Below are positions 1 through 11,397 of a stretch of 64,000 nt of DNA, in pieces. The stretch covers positions 286,804 to 350,803 of the forward strand of contig NZ_JAIOUV010000005.1 of the NCBI RefSeq assembly GCF_019931145.1, written 5' to 3'. The notes below the pieces were generated by a model, which searched no databases, was not told the origin of the DNA, and was given only the letters and a program-made list of their open reading frames with translations. Positions within the stretch are counted from its first letter, which is position 1; every line of letters starts with the position of its first letter. This DNA is from Marinicella meishanensis. GTDB lineage: Bacteria > Pseudomonadota > Gammaproteobacteria > Xanthomonadales > Marinicellaceae. The position numbers and the translations under genes are program-made.

Positions 1-918
1 GCCCAACGCTTCTTCCCAGCTGATCTCATGCCATTGGCCATTTTCTTTGACCATGGGTTGTGTGATCCGGTCTGCTTCATGGTTCAAACCATGGATGGCA
101 TAGCGATCCCGATCTGACAACCAAGCTTCATTCAAGGCATCATTGTCCTGGGGTACAGTGCGCAGGATGCGACCGTTGCGGGTGTGGTAATACAAGTTAG
201 AGCCCACACCGTCGTGCATGGAAATCGCGGCTGTGGCCATCAATTCCCAAGCCCGGGCCTTGTACCTGAAGGGTTTGTTAGTCAAAGCCCCCACCGGACA
301 CAAGTCAATGACATTGCCCGACATTTCAGAAGCCACGGCTTTGCCCACCGCGGTGCTGATGTTGGTGCGGTCGCCTCGACCAATCCCACCCAGTTCATCG
401 GTACCGGCGATCTCATTCAAAAAACGGACACAGCGGGTACACAAAATGCAGCGGGTCATGTCGGTGGCAATCAAAGAGCCCAAATTTTCGTCTTCGACCA
501 CCCGTTTGGAATCCACATATCGCGACACATCTCGGCCATAGCCCATGGACACGTCTTGCAGCTCACACTCACCACCCTGGTCACAAATGGGGCAATCCAA
601 GGGGTGGTTGATGAGCAGAAATTCCATCACATTGCGTTGCGCATCAATGGCCCGTTTGGACTGGGTATAGACCTTCATACCATCCATCACCGGGGTGGCA
701 CAAGCCGGCAACGGTTTGGGCGCTTTCTCGACATCCACCATGCACATCCGGCAATTGGCCGCAATGGATAATTTTTTGTGGTAACAGAACCGTGGAATTT
801 TGATCCCTTCCCGGTCAGCAGCGGCAATGATCATGCTGCCCTTTTCCACTTTGATTTCACGACCATCGATCTCAATGACAACGGTGTTGTCGCTCACATG
901 ATTGCTGGTGTCGGTCAT
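1..918 (-). CDS. nuoG: NADH-quinone oxidoreductase subunit G (NuoG), N-terminal 306 codons; runs off the left edge
   Basis: This is the large Fe-S subunit of the peripheral arm of complex I, which carries electrons from NuoF toward the quinone site. The reading frame is open from an ATG at 918 to the first base of the window. The N-terminal ferredoxin-like domain shows C45, C56, C59 and C73 for a 2Fe-2S cluster. It is followed by the stretch [18 protein letters not shown] and by [10 protein letters not shown], which bind the next clusters. The ATG overlaps the nuoF stop as ATGA, so the two are translationally coupled. The molybdopterin-oxidoreductase-like C-terminal part lies outside the window. 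The identification is secure; whether the rest of the gene is intact cannot be seen. Confidence 0.97.
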   Translation of the reverse strand, partial: MTDTSNHVSDNTVVIEIDGREIKVEKGSMIIAAADREGIKIPRFCYHKKLSIAANCRMCMVDVEKAPKPLPACATPVMDGMKVYTQSKRAIDAQRNVMEFLLINHPLDCPICDQGGECELQDVSMGYGRDVSRYVDSKRVVEDENLGSLIATDMTRCILCTRCVRFLNEIAGTDELGGIGRGDRTNISTAVGKAVASEMSGNVIDLCPVGALTNKPFRYKARAWELMATAAISMHDGVGSNLYYHTRNGRILRTVPQDNDALNEAWLSDRDRYAIHGLNHEADRITQPMVKENGQWHEISWEEALG

Positions 919-2192
919 GAGGTGAACCTCTCGTTCATTGATTTTTTGTGTTTGACGTAATACTCAAACTCATCCCAATAGTATTTCAGGATGCCCTGTA
1001 CTGGCCACGCGGCGGCCTCACCGAAGGCACAAATGGTGTGCCCTTCAATTTGACCCGCGGCTTGGCGCAGCATGTCGATGTCTTCGTCTTTGCCTTGGCC
1101 ATTCAAGATGCGCGTCAACACCCGATACATCCACCCCGTGCCCTCACGGCATGGCGTGCACTGACCGCAAGACTCCATGTAATAGAATCGCGACAAGCGC
1201 TGACACACCTCAACCATGCAGGTGCCTTCGGCCATCACGATCACCGCACCCGAGCCAAGACCTGAGCCGGCTTGGCCGATGGCATCAAAATCCATGGTCA
1301 AGCCCATCATCACTTCGGCGGGTAAGACCTTCATGGAAGAGCCTCCGGGGATGACGGCTTTGAGTTTTTTTCCATCCAATACGCCGCCGGCCATTTCCAA
1401 CAAGTCACTGAATGGCGTGCCCAAAGGCACTTCATAGTTGCCGGGTTTGTTCACATGCCCGGAAACCGAAAATATTTTCACCCCACCGTTGTTGGGCTTG
1501 CCCAACTCCAAAAACCAGTCGGCCCCGTTGCGCATGATGGCCGGGACGGAAGCGAATGATTCGGTGTTGTTGATGGTGGTGGGTTTGCCGTAAATGCCGA
1601 AATTGGCAGGGAACGGCGGTTTGAACCGGGGTTGGCCCTTTTTGCCTTCCAACGATTCCATCAACGCCGTTTCTTCACCGCAAATGTAGGCACCGGCCCC
1701 ATGCACCGCATACAGGTCAAAATCGATCCCGGAATCTTTGATGTTGCGGCCCAACAAGCCGGCCTCATAAGCTTCTTTCAATGCCGCTTCAAAGTGCTCA
1801 AACGGTTCGTGGTGGAATTCACCGCGCAAGTAGTTGTAACCAACCGTGGCGCCCATCGCATAGCCACCAATCGCCATGCCCTCAATCACCGCATGCGGGT
1901 TGTAACGCAATATGTCGCGATCGTGGCAGGTGCCGGGTTCCGATTCATCGGAGTTACACAGCACGTATTTTTGTCCTGGGGCGTCTTTCGGCATGAAACT
2001 CCATTTCAAACCCGTGGGAAAACCCGCGCCACCACGACCCCGCAAAGCGGACGCTTTGACGGTGTCAATGATCTCATTCTGATCGGTTTTTTCAGCCAGG
2101 ATTTTTTTCCAGGCATCGTAGCCACCTTTGGCCAGGTAATTGGCCAATGAATGGTCTTTGTCGGGATTCAAACAAACGTTGTATACCGCCAT
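915..2192 (-). CDS. nuoF: NADH-quinone oxidoreductase subunit F (NuoF)
   Basis: NADH-binding subunit of complex I, carrying FMN and the N3 4Fe-4S cluster; it oxidises NADH at the cytoplasmic tip of the enzyme. At 425 residues it has the family length. Visible motifs are the glycine-rich nucleotide loop [13 protein letters not shown] near residue 52, [17 protein letters not shown] in the middle, and the cluster-binding [11 protein letters not shown] near residue 345. It sits between nuoE (one-base junction at 2192) and nuoG (4 bp overlap), inside the minus-strand nuo operon, so it is expected to be co-transcribed from the promoter upstream of the tRNA or nuoA. Confidence 0.98.
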   Translation of the reverse strand: MAVYNVCLNPDKDHSLANYLAKGGYDAWKKILAEKTDQNEIIDTVKASALRGRGGAGFPTGLKWSFMPKDAPGQKYVLCNSDESEPGTCHDRDILRYNPHAVIEGMAIGGYAMGATVGYNYLRGEFHHEPFEHFEAALKEAYEAGLLGRNIKDSGIDFDLYAVHGAGAYICGEETALMESLEGKKGQPRFKPPFPANFGIYGKPTTINNTESFASVPAIMRNGADWFLELGKPNNGGVKIFSVSGHVNKPGNYEVPLGTPFSDLLEMAGGVLDGKKLKAVIPGGSSMKVLPAEVMMGLTMDFDAIGQAGSGLGSGAVIVMAEGTCMVEVCQRLSRFYYMESCGQCTPCREGTGWMYRVLTRILNGQGKDEDIDMLRQAAGQIEGHTICAFGEAAAWPVQGILKYYWDEFEYYVKHKKSMNERFTS

Positions 2193-2719
2193 CAGGACAA
2201 TCCTCCCAACAGTTTATCGATTTTTTCTTCGGTCAGGTTTTCATGGTAGTGGCCATCGATGATCATCATCGGGGCACCGACACAGGCCGCCACACACTCC
2301 TCTTCTTTGACCAAAGTGATGCGGCCATCCGCGGTGGTTTGACCCAATTGTATGCCGAGCTTCTGTTCGGCATATTTCACCACTTGATCGGCGCCTCTGA
2401 GCATGCATGAAATGTTGGTGCAAATGGCCACTTTGTGTCTGCCGACCGGCTCAGTGAAAAACATGGAGTAAAAATTCGCCGCTTCATAAGCCCAAACCGA
2501 TGGAATTTCCAGGTATTGGGCCACCGCTTGCATGATCGGCTCACTGAGCCAACCCCCGTTTTGATCTTGAGCGGCATGCAAAGCGCCAATCAAGGCCGAA
2601 CGGCGTTGGTCATGTGGGTATTTGGCCAACCATTGATCGATGTGACTGCGGGTCTCATCGCTCAACAGCTCCATCGCCAAAGATTTGTCGTCATGTTGTG
2701 GATTGACTTGATACATCAT
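2192..2719 (-). CDS. nuoE: NADH-quinone oxidoreductase subunit E (NuoE)
   Basis: Thioredoxin-fold 2Fe-2S subunit of the NADH dehydrogenase module of complex I, holding cluster N1a beside NuoF. The four ligand cysteines are visible as C100 and C105 ([11 protein letters not shown]) and C142 and C146 ([11 protein letters not shown]). The length of 175 residues is normal. Two consecutive ATG codons occur at 2719 and 2716; the first overlaps the nuoD stop as ATGA and is used here. The gene touches nuoF at base 2192, which indicates coupled translation. Confidence 0.97.
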   Translation of the reverse strand: MMYQVNPQHDDKSLAMELLSDETRSHIDQWLAKYPHDQRRSALIGALHAAQDQNGGWLSEPIMQAVAQYLEIPSVWAYEAANFYSMFFTEPVGRHKVAICTNISCMLRGADQVVKYAEQKLGIQLGQTTADGRITLVKEEECVAACVGAPMMIIDGHYHENLTEEKIDKLLGGLS

Positions 2720-3969
2720 CGATCGATCTCCCCAAATACAATGTCCATGGTGCCAATCACCGCCACCACATCAGCCAGCATGTGCCCCTTGACCATGTCA
2801 TTCATGGCCGATAAGTGAGCAAAACCAGGGGCCCTGAGCTTCAGTCGAAAAGGCTTGTTGGAATCATCAGATATCAAAAACACCCCAAATTCACCTTTGG
2901 GGGCTTCCACTGCGGCATACACTTCACCGGCCGGCACCGTATAACCTTCGGTGAACAGTTTGAAATGGTGAATCATCGACTCCATGTCTTCTTTCATCAT
3001 TTCTCGGCTGGGTGGCGCCACTTTGTACTCATCGACCATCACCGGACCTGGGTTGTTTTTCAACCACTCCACACATTGCCTGACGATGCGGGCCGATTGG
3101 TTCATTTCTTCCATGCGCACCAGGTAACGGTCATAGCAGTCACCATTGACCCCGACTGGGATGTCAAAGTCCACTTTGTCATAAGCGGCGTAAGTTTGTT
3201 TTTTGCGCAAATCCCAAGCCACGCCGCTGCCGCGCAGCATGGGCCCAGAAAAGCCCCAAGCCTTGGCTTGTTCGGGTGACACCACACCAATGCCCACGGT
3301 GCGTTGTTTCCAAATGCGGTTGTCTTGCAACAGGGTGCGGTATTCATCCACTTTCTTAGGAAAGTCATTGGCAAAGGCTTCGATGAAATCCAATAAGGAC
3401 CCCTCTCGCCATTCGTTAACGTAAGCCAGGTCTTTGCCTTTGGTCCATTTGCTCTCGGCATACTGTGGCATCTGATCAGGCAAATCTCGATAAACCCCAC
3501 CGGGTCGGTAATAAGTGGCGTGCATGCGGGCTCCGGAGACCGCCTCATACATGTCCATACAGTGCTCCCGCTCACGAAACGCATACAAGAACAGGGCCAT
3601 GGCACCCAAATCCAAGCCATGGGTTCCGATCCACATCAAATGGTTTCTGATGCGCGTGATTTCATCGAACATGGTGCGGATGTATTGTGCCCGGATCGGC
3701 ACTTCGATGTTCAACAGTTGTTCAATGGCCCGCACATAAGCATGCTCATTACACATCATGGACACGTAGTCCAAACGATCCATGTAGCCTATGGACTGGT
3801 TGTAGGGTTTGGATTCAGCCAGCTTTTCGGTGGCTCGATGTAACAACCCCACATGGGGGTCGGCGTGTTCCACCACCTCACCATCCAATTCCAAAATCAA
3901 GCGCAACACCCCATGAGCGGCTGGATGTTGTGGCCCAAAGTTCATGGTGTAATTTTTGATCTCAGCCAT
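2716..3969 (-). CDS. nuoD: NADH-quinone oxidoreductase subunit D (NuoD)
   Basis: The 49-kDa-type subunit of complex I that forms the quinone-binding cavity with NuoB. It is 417 residues long and starts [20 protein letters not shown], the diagnostic NuoD N-terminus. The quinone-site histidine lies in this GPQHPAAHG motif. The C-terminus ends [16 protein letters not shown], the typical family tail. It is a free-standing gene, not the NuoCD fusion of Escherichia coli and Pseudomonas. It shares one base with nuoC at 3969 and overlaps nuoE by 4 bp. Confidence 0.98.
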   Translation of the reverse strand: MAEIKNYTMNFGPQHPAAHGVLRLILELDGEVVEHADPHVGLLHRATEKLAESKPYNQSIGYMDRLDYVSMMCNEHAYVRAIEQLLNIEVPIRAQYIRTMFDEITRIRNHLMWIGTHGLDLGAMALFLYAFREREHCMDMYEAVSGARMHATYYRPGGVYRDLPDQMPQYAESKWTKGKDLAYVNEWREGSLLDFIEAFANDFPKKVDEYRTLLQDNRIWKQRTVGIGVVSPEQAKAWGFSGPMLRGSGVAWDLRKKQTYAAYDKVDFDIPVGVNGDCYDRYLVRMEEMNQSARIVRQCVEWLKNNPGPVMVDEYKVAPPSREMMKEDMESMIHHFKLFTEGYTVPAGEVYAAVEAPKGEFGVFLISDDSNKPFRLKLRAPGFAHLSAMNDMVKGHMLADVVAVIGTMDIVFGEIDR

Positions 3970-4682
3970 TAGGAAGCCTCCTGATCATTCATGTTTTCAG
4001 CATAGCGGGAATCCCGGCGAATGGTTTTGGGCACCAACACCCTGGGTTCGATCGACACCGGTTGGTACACCACCCGCCCTTGGTCTTCGTCATAGATGAC
4101 CTCGACGTTGCCGATCAAAGGAAAATCTTTGCGGAATGGGTGGCCAATGAATCCATAATCAGTCAAGATTCGGCGCAAATCCGGGTGGCCTTTGAAAATG
4201 ATGCCATACAAATCAAACGCCTCACGTTCGAACCAGTTGACCCCCGGCCAAACTTCAATCAAGGATGGCACCATCAGCATGCCCTCATCGGGGGCAAAGC
4301 ATTTGATGGTCAGGCGGCGGTTGTGTTTGACTGACAACAGTTGGGCCACCACCGCAAAACGATTTTCCATCGCTTCACTGCGGCGCTCACTCCAGGAGAA
4401 GCGGCCAGGTCCTTTGCCTTGTACACCACGACTGAAACCGGTCGAAGTGACGTCATCGGTCTGCCATTCGCTTTCGCCATAAGTCAGATAATCCACCCCA
4501 CACAGGTCCATGCATTGTTCAAAGGCAAACGCCTCTTCATCCCGCAACAGCTTGGCCACTTCGGTCCAAGATTCAACCGGGATGGTGCATGTCACACCGT
4601 GTTCAGATTCATTGATTTGTACCAGGCCGTCGCTGAAATGCTCGGCCAATTCCTTGCTTAACTGAAATTTGTGGGTGCTCAT
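3969..4682 (-). CDS. nuoC: NADH-quinone oxidoreductase subunit C (NuoC)
   Basis: The 30-kDa-type connecting subunit of complex I. The signature [19 protein letters not shown] followed by [20 protein letters not shown] is present near residues 145-185. A length of 237 residues fits the proteobacterial family, with an insertion around residues 75-105 (the segment after [12 protein letters not shown]). It overlaps nuoB by 4 bp and nuoD by one base. Confidence 0.97.
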   Translation of the reverse strand: MSTHKFQLSKELAEHFSDGLVQINESEHGVTCTIPVESWTEVAKLLRDEEAFAFEQCMDLCGVDYLTYGESEWQTDDVTSTGFSRGVQGKGPGRFSWSERRSEAMENRFAVVAQLLSVKHNRRLTIKCFAPDEGMLMVPSLIEVWPGVNWFEREAFDLYGIIFKGHPDLRRILTDYGFIGHPFRKDFPLIGNVEVIYDEDQGRVVYQPVSIEPRVLVPKTIRRDSRYAENMNDQEAS

Positions 4683-5191
4683 GAGGTTCTGGAAATGGTG
4701 TTGGTGCGTTTGATTTTCTTTTGCAGCTGCATAATGCCATAAATCAATGCCTCGGCCGTGGGTGGACAGCCTGGCACATAGATATCAACCGGTACCACGC
4801 GATCACAGCCCCGCACCACTGAATAGGAATAATGATAATAACCACCCCCATTGGCACAAGAACCCATCGAAATGACGTATTTGGGTTCCGGCATTTGATC
4901 ATAGACTTTGCGCAAAGCGGGTGCCATTTTGTTGACCAAAGTACCGGCCACAATCATCACATCCGATTGTCTGGGCGAAGGCCTGAAGATGACCCCAAAA
5001 CGGTCCAAATCATAGCGTGATGCACCGGCTTGCATCATTTCGACGGCACAGCAGGCCAAGCCAAAGGTCATGGGCCACAAGGAACCGGTGCGTGCGCCAT
5101 TGACCAAGGCATCTACGGTGGTGGTGATGAACCCTTTGTTGTCAACACCTGGGTCAACGACGGGTTGCAGGATGTTGTCGACTACTCCCAT
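4679..5191 (-). CDS. nuoB: NADH-quinone oxidoreductase subunit B (NuoB)
   Basis: Subunit carrying the terminal 4Fe-4S cluster N2, which reduces quinone. With the ATG at 5191 the protein has 170 residues and the N2 ligands are C47-C48 (LACCAVEM), C112 (GSCANGGG) and C142 (PGCPPTAEA). An in-frame ATG seven codons upstream (5212) exists. However, an AGGAG at 5199-5203 lies seven bases before the 5191 ATG, which decides the start. It overlaps the end of nuoA by 10 bp. Confidence 0.96.
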   Translation of the reverse strand: MGVVDNILQPVVDPGVDNKGFITTTVDALVNGARTGSLWPMTFGLACCAVEMMQAGASRYDLDRFGVIFRPSPRQSDVMIVAGTLVNKMAPALRKVYDQMPEPKYVISMGSCANGGGYYHYSYSVVRGCDRVVPVDIYVPGCPPTAEALIYGIMQLQKKIKRTNTISRTS

Positions 5192-5538
5192 TCCAACGCT
5201 CCTTTCTTCCATTCATAGATGAAGCCAATGACCAACAAAAACAGAAAGATGAACATGGAAACCAAACCAAATGGCCCCAACTCTTCCAACACCACTGACC
5301 AAGGGAACAAGAACGCGATCTCCAAATCAAATATGATGAACAGAATCGCCACCAGATAGAATCGCACATCAAATTTCATGTGCGCATCATCAAAGGCCTC
5401 AAAGCCACATTCGTAGGCAGAAGTTTTTTCATCGTTGGTTTTGCGGGTTCCAAACAACAAACCCAAAGACAACAGAGCAACGCCCAAGCCGGTGGCCACC
5501 GCCAAGAACATCAAGATCGGAAAATAAGAAGCTATCAT
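5182..5538 (-). CDS. nuoA: NADH-quinone oxidoreductase subunit A (NuoA)
   Basis: Small membrane subunit of complex I at the junction of the peripheral and membrane arms. It has 118 residues with three hydrophobic segments (about 6-28, 62-82 and 88-108). The conserved loop [24 protein letters not shown] is present between the first two. It is the first gene of the nuo operon and follows the tRNA-Leu by 28 bp. An AGGGGA motif lies about eight bases before the ATG. Confidence 0.97.
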   Translation of the reverse strand: MIASYFPILMFLAVATGLGVALLSLGLLFGTRKTNDEKTSAYECGFEAFDDAHMKFDVRFYLVAILFIIFDLEIAFLFPWSVVLEELGPFGLVSMFIFLFLLVIGFIYEWKKGALEWE

Positions 5539-5566
5539 TCAGCTGTCCCCTGTTTTTTTAAAGTTT

Positions 5567-5652
5567 TGGTGCCGAAGGCCGGACTTGAACCGGCACGACC
5601 GTGGGTCACTACCCCCTCAAGATAGCGTGTCTACCAATTCCACCACTTCGGC
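5567..5652 (-). tRNA. tRNA-Leu, anticodon GAG
   Basis: The reverse strand reads GCCGAAG at the 5' end of the acceptor stem and CTTCGGC at its 3' end, followed by an encoded ACCA. The anticodon arm is CTATC-TTGAGGG-GGTAG, placing GAG at positions 34-36. A long variable arm, as in class II tRNAs, precedes the T arm with GGTTCAAGTCC. It lies between secG and nuoA, matching the known tpiA-secG-tRNA-Leu-nuo order. It is preceded by a near-consensus promoter at 5683-5711. The span includes the CCA end (5567-5569). Confidence 0.97.
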
Positions 5653-5682
5653 ACAATTTCAACCTGCTGGTTGATGTTTATT

Positions 5683-5711
5683 ATTATAGTGCATCGCGGA
5701 TCGACCGTCAG
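5683..5711 (-). promoter_or_regulatory. sigma-70 promoter of the tRNA-Leu / nuo transcript
   Basis: On the minus strand, CTGACG (5706-5711) and a perfect TATAAT (5683-5688) are separated by 17 bases. Transcription would begin near 5676, about 24 bases before the tRNA. The nuo genes follow the tRNA without another obvious promoter, so this promoter may serve both. Confidence 0.75.
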
Positions 5712-5930
5712 GACAAATTGCCATCTGATTACCGATCTTTGATGTGTTTGGCGGGTCTTGGCAAGCAATTGCCAGCCCGGCCATTTATTGTCATTATGGT
5801 TTGGCTCGAGTTGTTCCCTGGCCACTGGCAGCCATCCGATGTTTTAAGCTGCGACTCATGTGCTCGATGCCGTTTGGCTTAGGTCTGTTATGGTAGCTGT
5901 GACCTGGCCATTTATTAAAATTTTATTTTT

Positions 5931-5979
5931 GAATTTCGAAGCCAATTTGGCCTCCCTGACGGCCACTGGCTCGAAATTC
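5931..5979. repeat. Large inverted repeat downstream of secG
   Basis: The arms are GAATTTCGAAGCCA (5931-5944) and TGGCTCGAAATTC (5967-5979), which pair with one bulged A. A second GGCC/GGCC pair (5949-5952, 5961-5964) extends the stem inward. It starts 26 bases beyond the secG stop on the minus strand. Neither strand has a clean T-run after it, so it may be a 3'-end stabiliser or processing site rather than a classical terminator. Confidence 0.6.
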
Positions 5980-6004
5980 ACTGTGGTTCAATCAGCGGTT
6001 GGCT

Positions 6005-6523
6005 TCAGTTGCCTTCACCACCATCTTCTTCTGTTTCTTCCGCAGCGGCTTCGCTGGTGGCCGCTTCGGCTTCATTCATGGGTTCATCCACCCGACTCAT
6101 GGCTGGCTCGGTGTCACCCGTTGTGGCTGCATCGGTGTCAACTGGATCGTTGTTGTCGTTCATGATCACATCTGCGGCCGGGCCATCAACAGGATCGGTT
6201 GATTCCATGGATGGTTCGGCATCAATGTCATCCAAAGTGCCAATCACCCCGAGGTCTTGCTCAGCTTCTTCACCGGTGGAAGCAAACTGACTGCTGGCAT
6301 TCATGGCAATGGTCATGGTAATGATGAAAAAGGCAGTGGCCAGGATGGCGGTGGTTTTGGTCAAAAATGACGCCGAACCTTTGGCCCCAAATACCGTGCC
6401 AGATGCGCCGCTGCCAAAAGCAGAACCGGCCGTGGCCCCTGGGCCTCGTTGGATCAAGATAAAAATAATCAAAGCAACTGCAACAATCACTTGCAAGATG
6501 TTCAGAAAATTAATTTCGCTCAT
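6005..6523 (-). CDS. secG: Preprotein translocase subunit SecG with a long acidic C-terminal tail
   Basis: SecG assists the SecYEG channel in protein export. The first 80 residues are typical: a membrane segment at about 6-24 (ILQVIVAVALIIFILIQRG), then GPGATAGSAFGSGASGTVFG, then a second segment at about 57-76. The remaining roughly 90 residues are very rich in Asp, Glu and Ala and are much longer than the tail of most SecG proteins (about 110 residues in total). AAGGAG lies nine bases before the ATG, inside the end of tpiA, which is only four bases away. Translation is therefore probably coupled to tpiA. Confidence 0.93.
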   Translation of the reverse strand: MSEINFLNILQVIVAVALIIFILIQRGPGATAGSAFGSGASGTVFGAKGSASFLTKTTAILATAFFIITMTIAMNASSQFASTGEEAEQDLGVIGTLDDIDAEPSMESTDPVDGPAADVIMNDNNDPVDTDAATTGDTEPAMSRVDEPMNEAEAATSEAAAEETEEDGGEGN

Positions 6524-6527
6524 TTAG

Positions 6528-7313
6528 TTATACTCCTTGGGACAACTTGTCGGCTTGATGACAAATTGCCATAAAATCTTGGGCCGTCAATGAAGCGCCT
6601 CCTATCAGACCTCCATCAACATCAGGCATCGAAAAAAGTTCAAATGCATTGGAACCTTTACAACTTCCTCCATAAAGGATGCGGATGCGGCGCGCTATTG
6701 TATCATCAATCGCAGCCAATTGAGAACGGATATATTGATGAACTTCCTGGGCCTGTTCAGCGGTGGCTGTCTCGCCGGTTCCAATGGCCCAAACCGGTTC
6801 ATAGGCCAACACCCCTTGGGCCAGTTGTTCCATGCCCACCAACCCCAAAACGGCGTTGATTTGAGCCCAAACAACGTCGAAAGCCTGGCCGCTTTGTCGC
6901 TCCACCAAAGATTCACCCACGCACAGCACCGGCGTTAATTGGTGCTGGATGGCCTGACGAAACTTCAAGGCCACTTCTTCATTGCTTTCTCGGTGCATGA
7001 CCCGCCGTTCAGAATGCCCCACCAGCACCATGTCGCAACCCAAATCAGCCAACATCGCGGCACTGACCTCGCCGGTCACGGCACCGTCATCATGTTCACT
7101 GAGGTTTTGTGCCCCGCACAACAACTGTGCCGGCTTTTGTTGAATCACATCATATAAATGGATGTAAGTCGGGAACACGGCCACATCGTAAGCCATGGCT
7201 GCAGGCAATTCGGTTTGCAATGCCGCCATCATTTCTTGCACAAATATTTTTGAGCCGTGCATCTTCCAATTACCGGCCACCAACAGCCGGCGTTCAAGCA
7301 TCGCTTCACTCAT
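6528..7313 (-). CDS. tpiA: Triosephosphate isomerase
   Basis: Interconverts dihydroxyacetone phosphate and glyceraldehyde 3-phosphate in glycolysis and gluconeogenesis. With the start at 7313 the protein has 261 residues. The substrate-binding lysine lies in GNWKMHG, the catalytic histidine in VGHSERR and the catalytic glutamate in [11 protein letters not shown]; the phosphate loop is [10 protein letters not shown]. The frame is open to 7373, but the ATG at 7313 has GAGG six bases upstream and overlaps the gyrA stop by 8 bp, which suggests coupling. Another ATG at 7301 is possible. Confidence 0.95.
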   Translation of the reverse strand: MSEAMLERRLLVAGNWKMHGSKIFVQEMMAALQTELPAAMAYDVAVFPTYIHLYDVIQQKPAQLLCGAQNLSEHDDGAVTGEVSAAMLADLGCDMVLVGHSERRVMHRESNEEVALKFRQAIQHQLTPVLCVGESLVERQSGQAFDVVWAQINAVLGLVGMEQLAQGVLAYEPVWAIGTGETATAEQAQEVHQYIRSQLAAIDDTIARRIRILYGGSCKGSNAFELFSMPDVDGGLIGGASLTAQDFMAICHQADKLSQGV

Positions 7314-9894
7314 CAGTGGCCTCACTGTCTGGATCGGCTTCACCCGCACCCGACTCGGCGGTATCATCGGCATCCAGGTTGACCACTTTGGCGATGCTGA
7401 CCAGGTTCTCTTTGTCGGCCAAGCGGATCAAGGTCACCCCTTGGGTGTTGCGACCAACCGTGGAGATGCCATCAACCGCTGTGCGCACCAAAGTGCCGGC
7501 ATTGCTGATCAGCATGATCTGGTCTTCAGGCAGCACTTGGCAAGCGCCGACCACCGCACCATTGCGTTCACTGGTCTGAATCGCGATCACCCCTTGGCCA
7601 GCCCGTTTGATCTTGGAAAATTCTTCCAAACGGGTTTGTTTACCAAAACCATTCTCGGTACACACCAACACGTTGCCCTCCTCAGCCACAAACATGGAGA
7701 CCACTCGGTGGTCGCCTTTGAGGGTGATGCCTCGCACACCCCGCGCGGTGCGTCCCATGGAACGCACATCATTTTCATCAAAGCGGATGCATTTGCCGGA
7801 ACTGGAGAACAAGAACACGTCTTGCGAACCATTGGTCAATTCGACATTAACCAGGTAATCACCATCAAGCAAGCCCAAACCAATGATGCCATTGGCCCGT
7901 GGGCGCGAGAAATTGGACAACGGGGTTTTCTTCACCACGCCTTTGGCGGTGGCAAAGAACACGTATTTGTCTTCATCGTAATCACGCACCGGCAAAATGG
8001 CAGTGATTTTTTCGTTTTTGTCCAATGGCAACAGGTTCACCAGCGGCTTGCCGCGGGCGGTTCTGGAGGCCATCGGCAACTCATACACTTTCAGCCAGTA
8101 CACCTGTCCCTGGTTACTGAAACACAACAAAGTGTCATGGGTGTTGGCGATCCACAACCGTTCGATGAAGTCTTCATTCTTCATGGCGGTGGCTGATTTG
8201 CCCTTGCCACCCCGGGTTTGCGCCCGATAAACATCAATTTGTTGCATCTTGGCATAGCCTTCGTGCGACAAAGTCACCACCACATCTTCTTCGATGATCA
8301 GGTCTTCCATGGTTAAGTGGCGTTGGCGATTCATGATCACCGTGCGTCGCTCATCACCAAAGTTTTCTTTGATCTCCTCCAGTTCCTCGGTGACCACCGC
8401 CATCAAACGATCGGGGTTGGTCAGGATTTCCAGGTATTCCTTGATGGCCAGGATGATTTCTTTGAACTCTTCGGTGATTTTGTCTTGTTCCAGACCGGTT
8501 AAGCGGTGTAATTGCAGATCCAGGATGGCTTTGGCCTGAATTGGCGACAATTGATAACCCGCTTCAAAAAAGCCATATTGATCATCCAGGTCTTCCGGGC
8601 GGCATAGGTGCGCGTCGTCATCCAACAAGGCTTTGATCAACGATGAATTCCACTTCTTGGCCAGCAGCTTGTCTTTGGCTTCAGCCGGATTCTTCGATTG
8701 TTTGATCAACTCGATGACTTCTTCGATGTTGGCCAAGGCCACGGCCAGTCCTTCCAGCACGTGTGCCCGATCACGGGCTTTCTTCAGCTCGAACAGGGTG
8801 CGTCTGACCACCACTTCCCGGCGGTGCTTGATGAATTCAGTCAGGATATCAACCAGTCCCAAAGTGCGTGGCTGGCCATTGATCAAAGCCACCATGTTGA
8901 TGCCAAACACGGTTTGTAACTGGGTCAGTTTAAACAGTTGGTTGAGCAACACTTCGGCCACTTCACCCCGACGCAGTTCAAACACGATGCGCATGCCGTC
9001 TTTGTCAGATTCATCGCGCAAGGCACTGATGCCTTCGATCTTCTTCAGTTTGACCAGCTCGGCCACTTTTTCAATCAAGCGGGCTTTGTTGACCTGATAC
9101 GGGATCTCTGTGACCACGATGGTTTGTTTACCGGTGGCCTCATCGGTTTCAATCTCGGTCCGGGCCCGCATGTAGACTTTGCCGCGGCCTGTGGCATAGG
9201 CTTCTTGGATGCCTTCGGCCCCATTGATGTAAGCGGCGGTGGGAAAATCCGGACCCGGCAAATGGGTCATCAACTCATCCAGGGAAGCTTCGGGGTTTTT
9301 GATCAAGGCCACAGTGGCATTGATCACTTCGGTTAAGTTGTGGGGCGGGATGTTGGTGGCCATACCCACGGCAATCCCGGACGAGCCATTGACCAGTAAG
9401 GCCGGTACCCGGGTGGGCAGCACTTCAGGTTCGGTGTCGGTTTCGTCGTAGTTGGGTATGAAGTCAACCGTGTCTTTGTCGATGTCGGCCAACATTTCAT
9501 GGGAGATTTTGGCCATGCGCACTTCGGTGTATCGCATGGCAGCCGGGGAGTCACCGTCCACCGAGCCAAAGTTACCCTGACCATCGACCAGCATGTAGCG
9601 CATGGAAAAAGGCTGTGCCATTCGCACGATGGTGTCATACACAGCGGTGTCACCGTGTGGGTGGTATTTACCAATCACATCACCCACCACCCTGGCTGAT
9701 TTTTTGTGCGCTTTGTTCCAGCTGACGCCCAACACATTCATGGCGTACAGCACCCGGCGGTGCACCGGTTTCAATCCATCCCTCACATCCGGCAGAGCCC
9801 TGCCGACAATCACACTCATCGAATAATCGAGGTATGATTTTTGCATTTCATCTTCGATGTTAATCTTGATGATATCGCTTGAATTTTCCGTCAT
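7306..9894 (-). CDS. gyrA: DNA gyrase subunit A
   Basis: Breakage-reunion subunit of DNA gyrase, which introduces negative supercoils. It has 862 residues. The active tyrosine is Y122 ([10 protein letters not shown]). The quinolone-resistance region reads [17 protein letters not shown], with Thr at position 83 and Asp at 87 in E. coli numbering. The C-terminal beta-pinwheel contains the GyrA-box region QTRGGKGK, followed by repeated strands with TARG. The C-terminus is acidic. It lies upstream of tpiA and overlaps it. Confidence 0.98.
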   Translation of the reverse strand: MTENSSDIIKINIEDEMQKSYLDYSMSVIVGRALPDVRDGLKPVHRRVLYAMNVLGVSWNKAHKKSARVVGDVIGKYHPHGDTAVYDTIVRMAQPFSMRYMLVDGQGNFGSVDGDSPAAMRYTEVRMAKISHEMLADIDKDTVDFIPNYDETDTEPEVLPTRVPALLVNGSSGIAVGMATNIPPHNLTEVINATVALIKNPEASLDELMTHLPGPDFPTAAYINGAEGIQEAYATGRGKVYMRARTEIETDEATGKQTIVVTEIPYQVNKARLIEKVAELVKLKKIEGISALRDESDKDGMRIVFELRRGEVAEVLLNQLFKLTQLQTVFGINMVALINGQPRTLGLVDILTEFIKHRREVVVRRTLFELKKARDRAHVLEGLAVALANIEEVIELIKQSKNPAEAKDKLLAKKWNSSLIKALLDDDAHLCRPEDLDDQYGFFEAGYQLSPIQAKAILDLQLHRLTGLEQDKITEEFKEIILAIKEYLEILTNPDRLMAVVTEELEEIKENFGDERRTVIMNRQRHLTMEDLIIEEDVVVTLSHEGYAKMQQIDVYRAQTRGGKGKSATAMKNEDFIERLWIANTHDTLLCFSNQGQVYWLKVYELPMASRTARGKPLVNLLPLDKNEKITAILPVRDYDEDKYVFFATAKGVVKKTPLSNFSRPRANGIIGLGLLDGDYLVNVELTNGSQDVFLFSSSGKCIRFDENDVRSMGRTARGVRGITLKGDHRVVSMFVAEEGNVLVCTENGFGKQTRLEEFSKIKRAGQGVIAIQTSERNGAVVGACQVLPEDQIMLISNAGTLVRTAVDGISTVGRNTQGVTLIRLADKENLVSIAKVVNLDADDTAESGAGEADPDSEATDE

Positions 9895-9930
9895 TTTTTA
9901 ATCATTGGCGCCCGAATAAATAAGCACAAA

Positions 9931-9939
9931 ATTGTAACA
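9931..9939 (-). promoter_or_regulatory. Extended -10 element upstream of gyrA
   Basis: The minus strand reads TGTTACAAT (extended -10 TGn plus TACAAT). It would start transcription about 30 bases before the gyrA ATG. No good -35 lies at the usual spacing, which fits an extended -10 promoter. Confidence 0.45.
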
Positions 9940-10024
9940 CAAAAGTCACGTTCAAAACGCAACAAAATGACGAAAATGGAAATATAACGGCTCAGGGCAA
10001 CACAACCGCGCAAAACAAGGTGAT

Positions 10025-10052
10025 TGAGGCACCCAGCGCTAAAAACGCCTCA
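10025..10052. repeat. Inverted repeat between gyrA and tgt
   Basis: TGAGGC (10025-10030) and GCCTCA (10047-10052) can form a six-base stem with a 16-base loop, about 50 bases beyond the tgt stop. A T-rich stretch follows only loosely on the minus strand, so a role as a tgt terminator is a weak possibility. Confidence 0.3.
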
Positions 10053-10101
10053 GAATTGACCTGCTTGGCCAAACTGAATTGACTGCACCTTGTGTCCTGG
10101 C

Positions 10102-11334
<1,233 letters not shown>

Positions 11335-11354
11335 TTACCCCTTGAGATATGGTT

Positions 11355-11360
11355 TATAAT
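11355..11360 (+). promoter_or_regulatory. -10 element upstream of the DUF4253 gene
   Basis: A perfect TATAAT lies about 38 bases before the ATG at 11398. No convincing -35 was found at 16-18 bases, so only the -10 is called. Confidence 0.4.
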
Positions 11361-11397
11361 GTTGGCAAATATAACCATAAAAACAGGGGACTCTCAT

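Larger units (their letters stand above)
5653..6004. other. Intergenic region between secG and tRNA-Leu (352 bp)
   Basis: No convincing gene is visible in this gap. It holds the tRNA promoter at 5683-5711, a short dyad TGGCAA-gcaa-TTGCCA near 5760-5777, and a large imperfect hairpin at 5931-5979 just downstream of secG. The short frames in it show no family resemblance. Confidence 0.6.

Noticed and set aside
5192..5212. Longer NuoB start (MEERSVG extension)
   Set aside because: The seven extra codons overlap nuoA, and the AGGAG site fits the ATG at 5191 and not the one at 5212.
7195..8196. 333-codon plus-strand open frame opposite the gyrA 3' half
   Set aside because: It lies entirely antisense to gyrA and tpiA, has no known domain, and its sequence (rich in His, Gly and Gln) is what the complement of a conserved gene gives.
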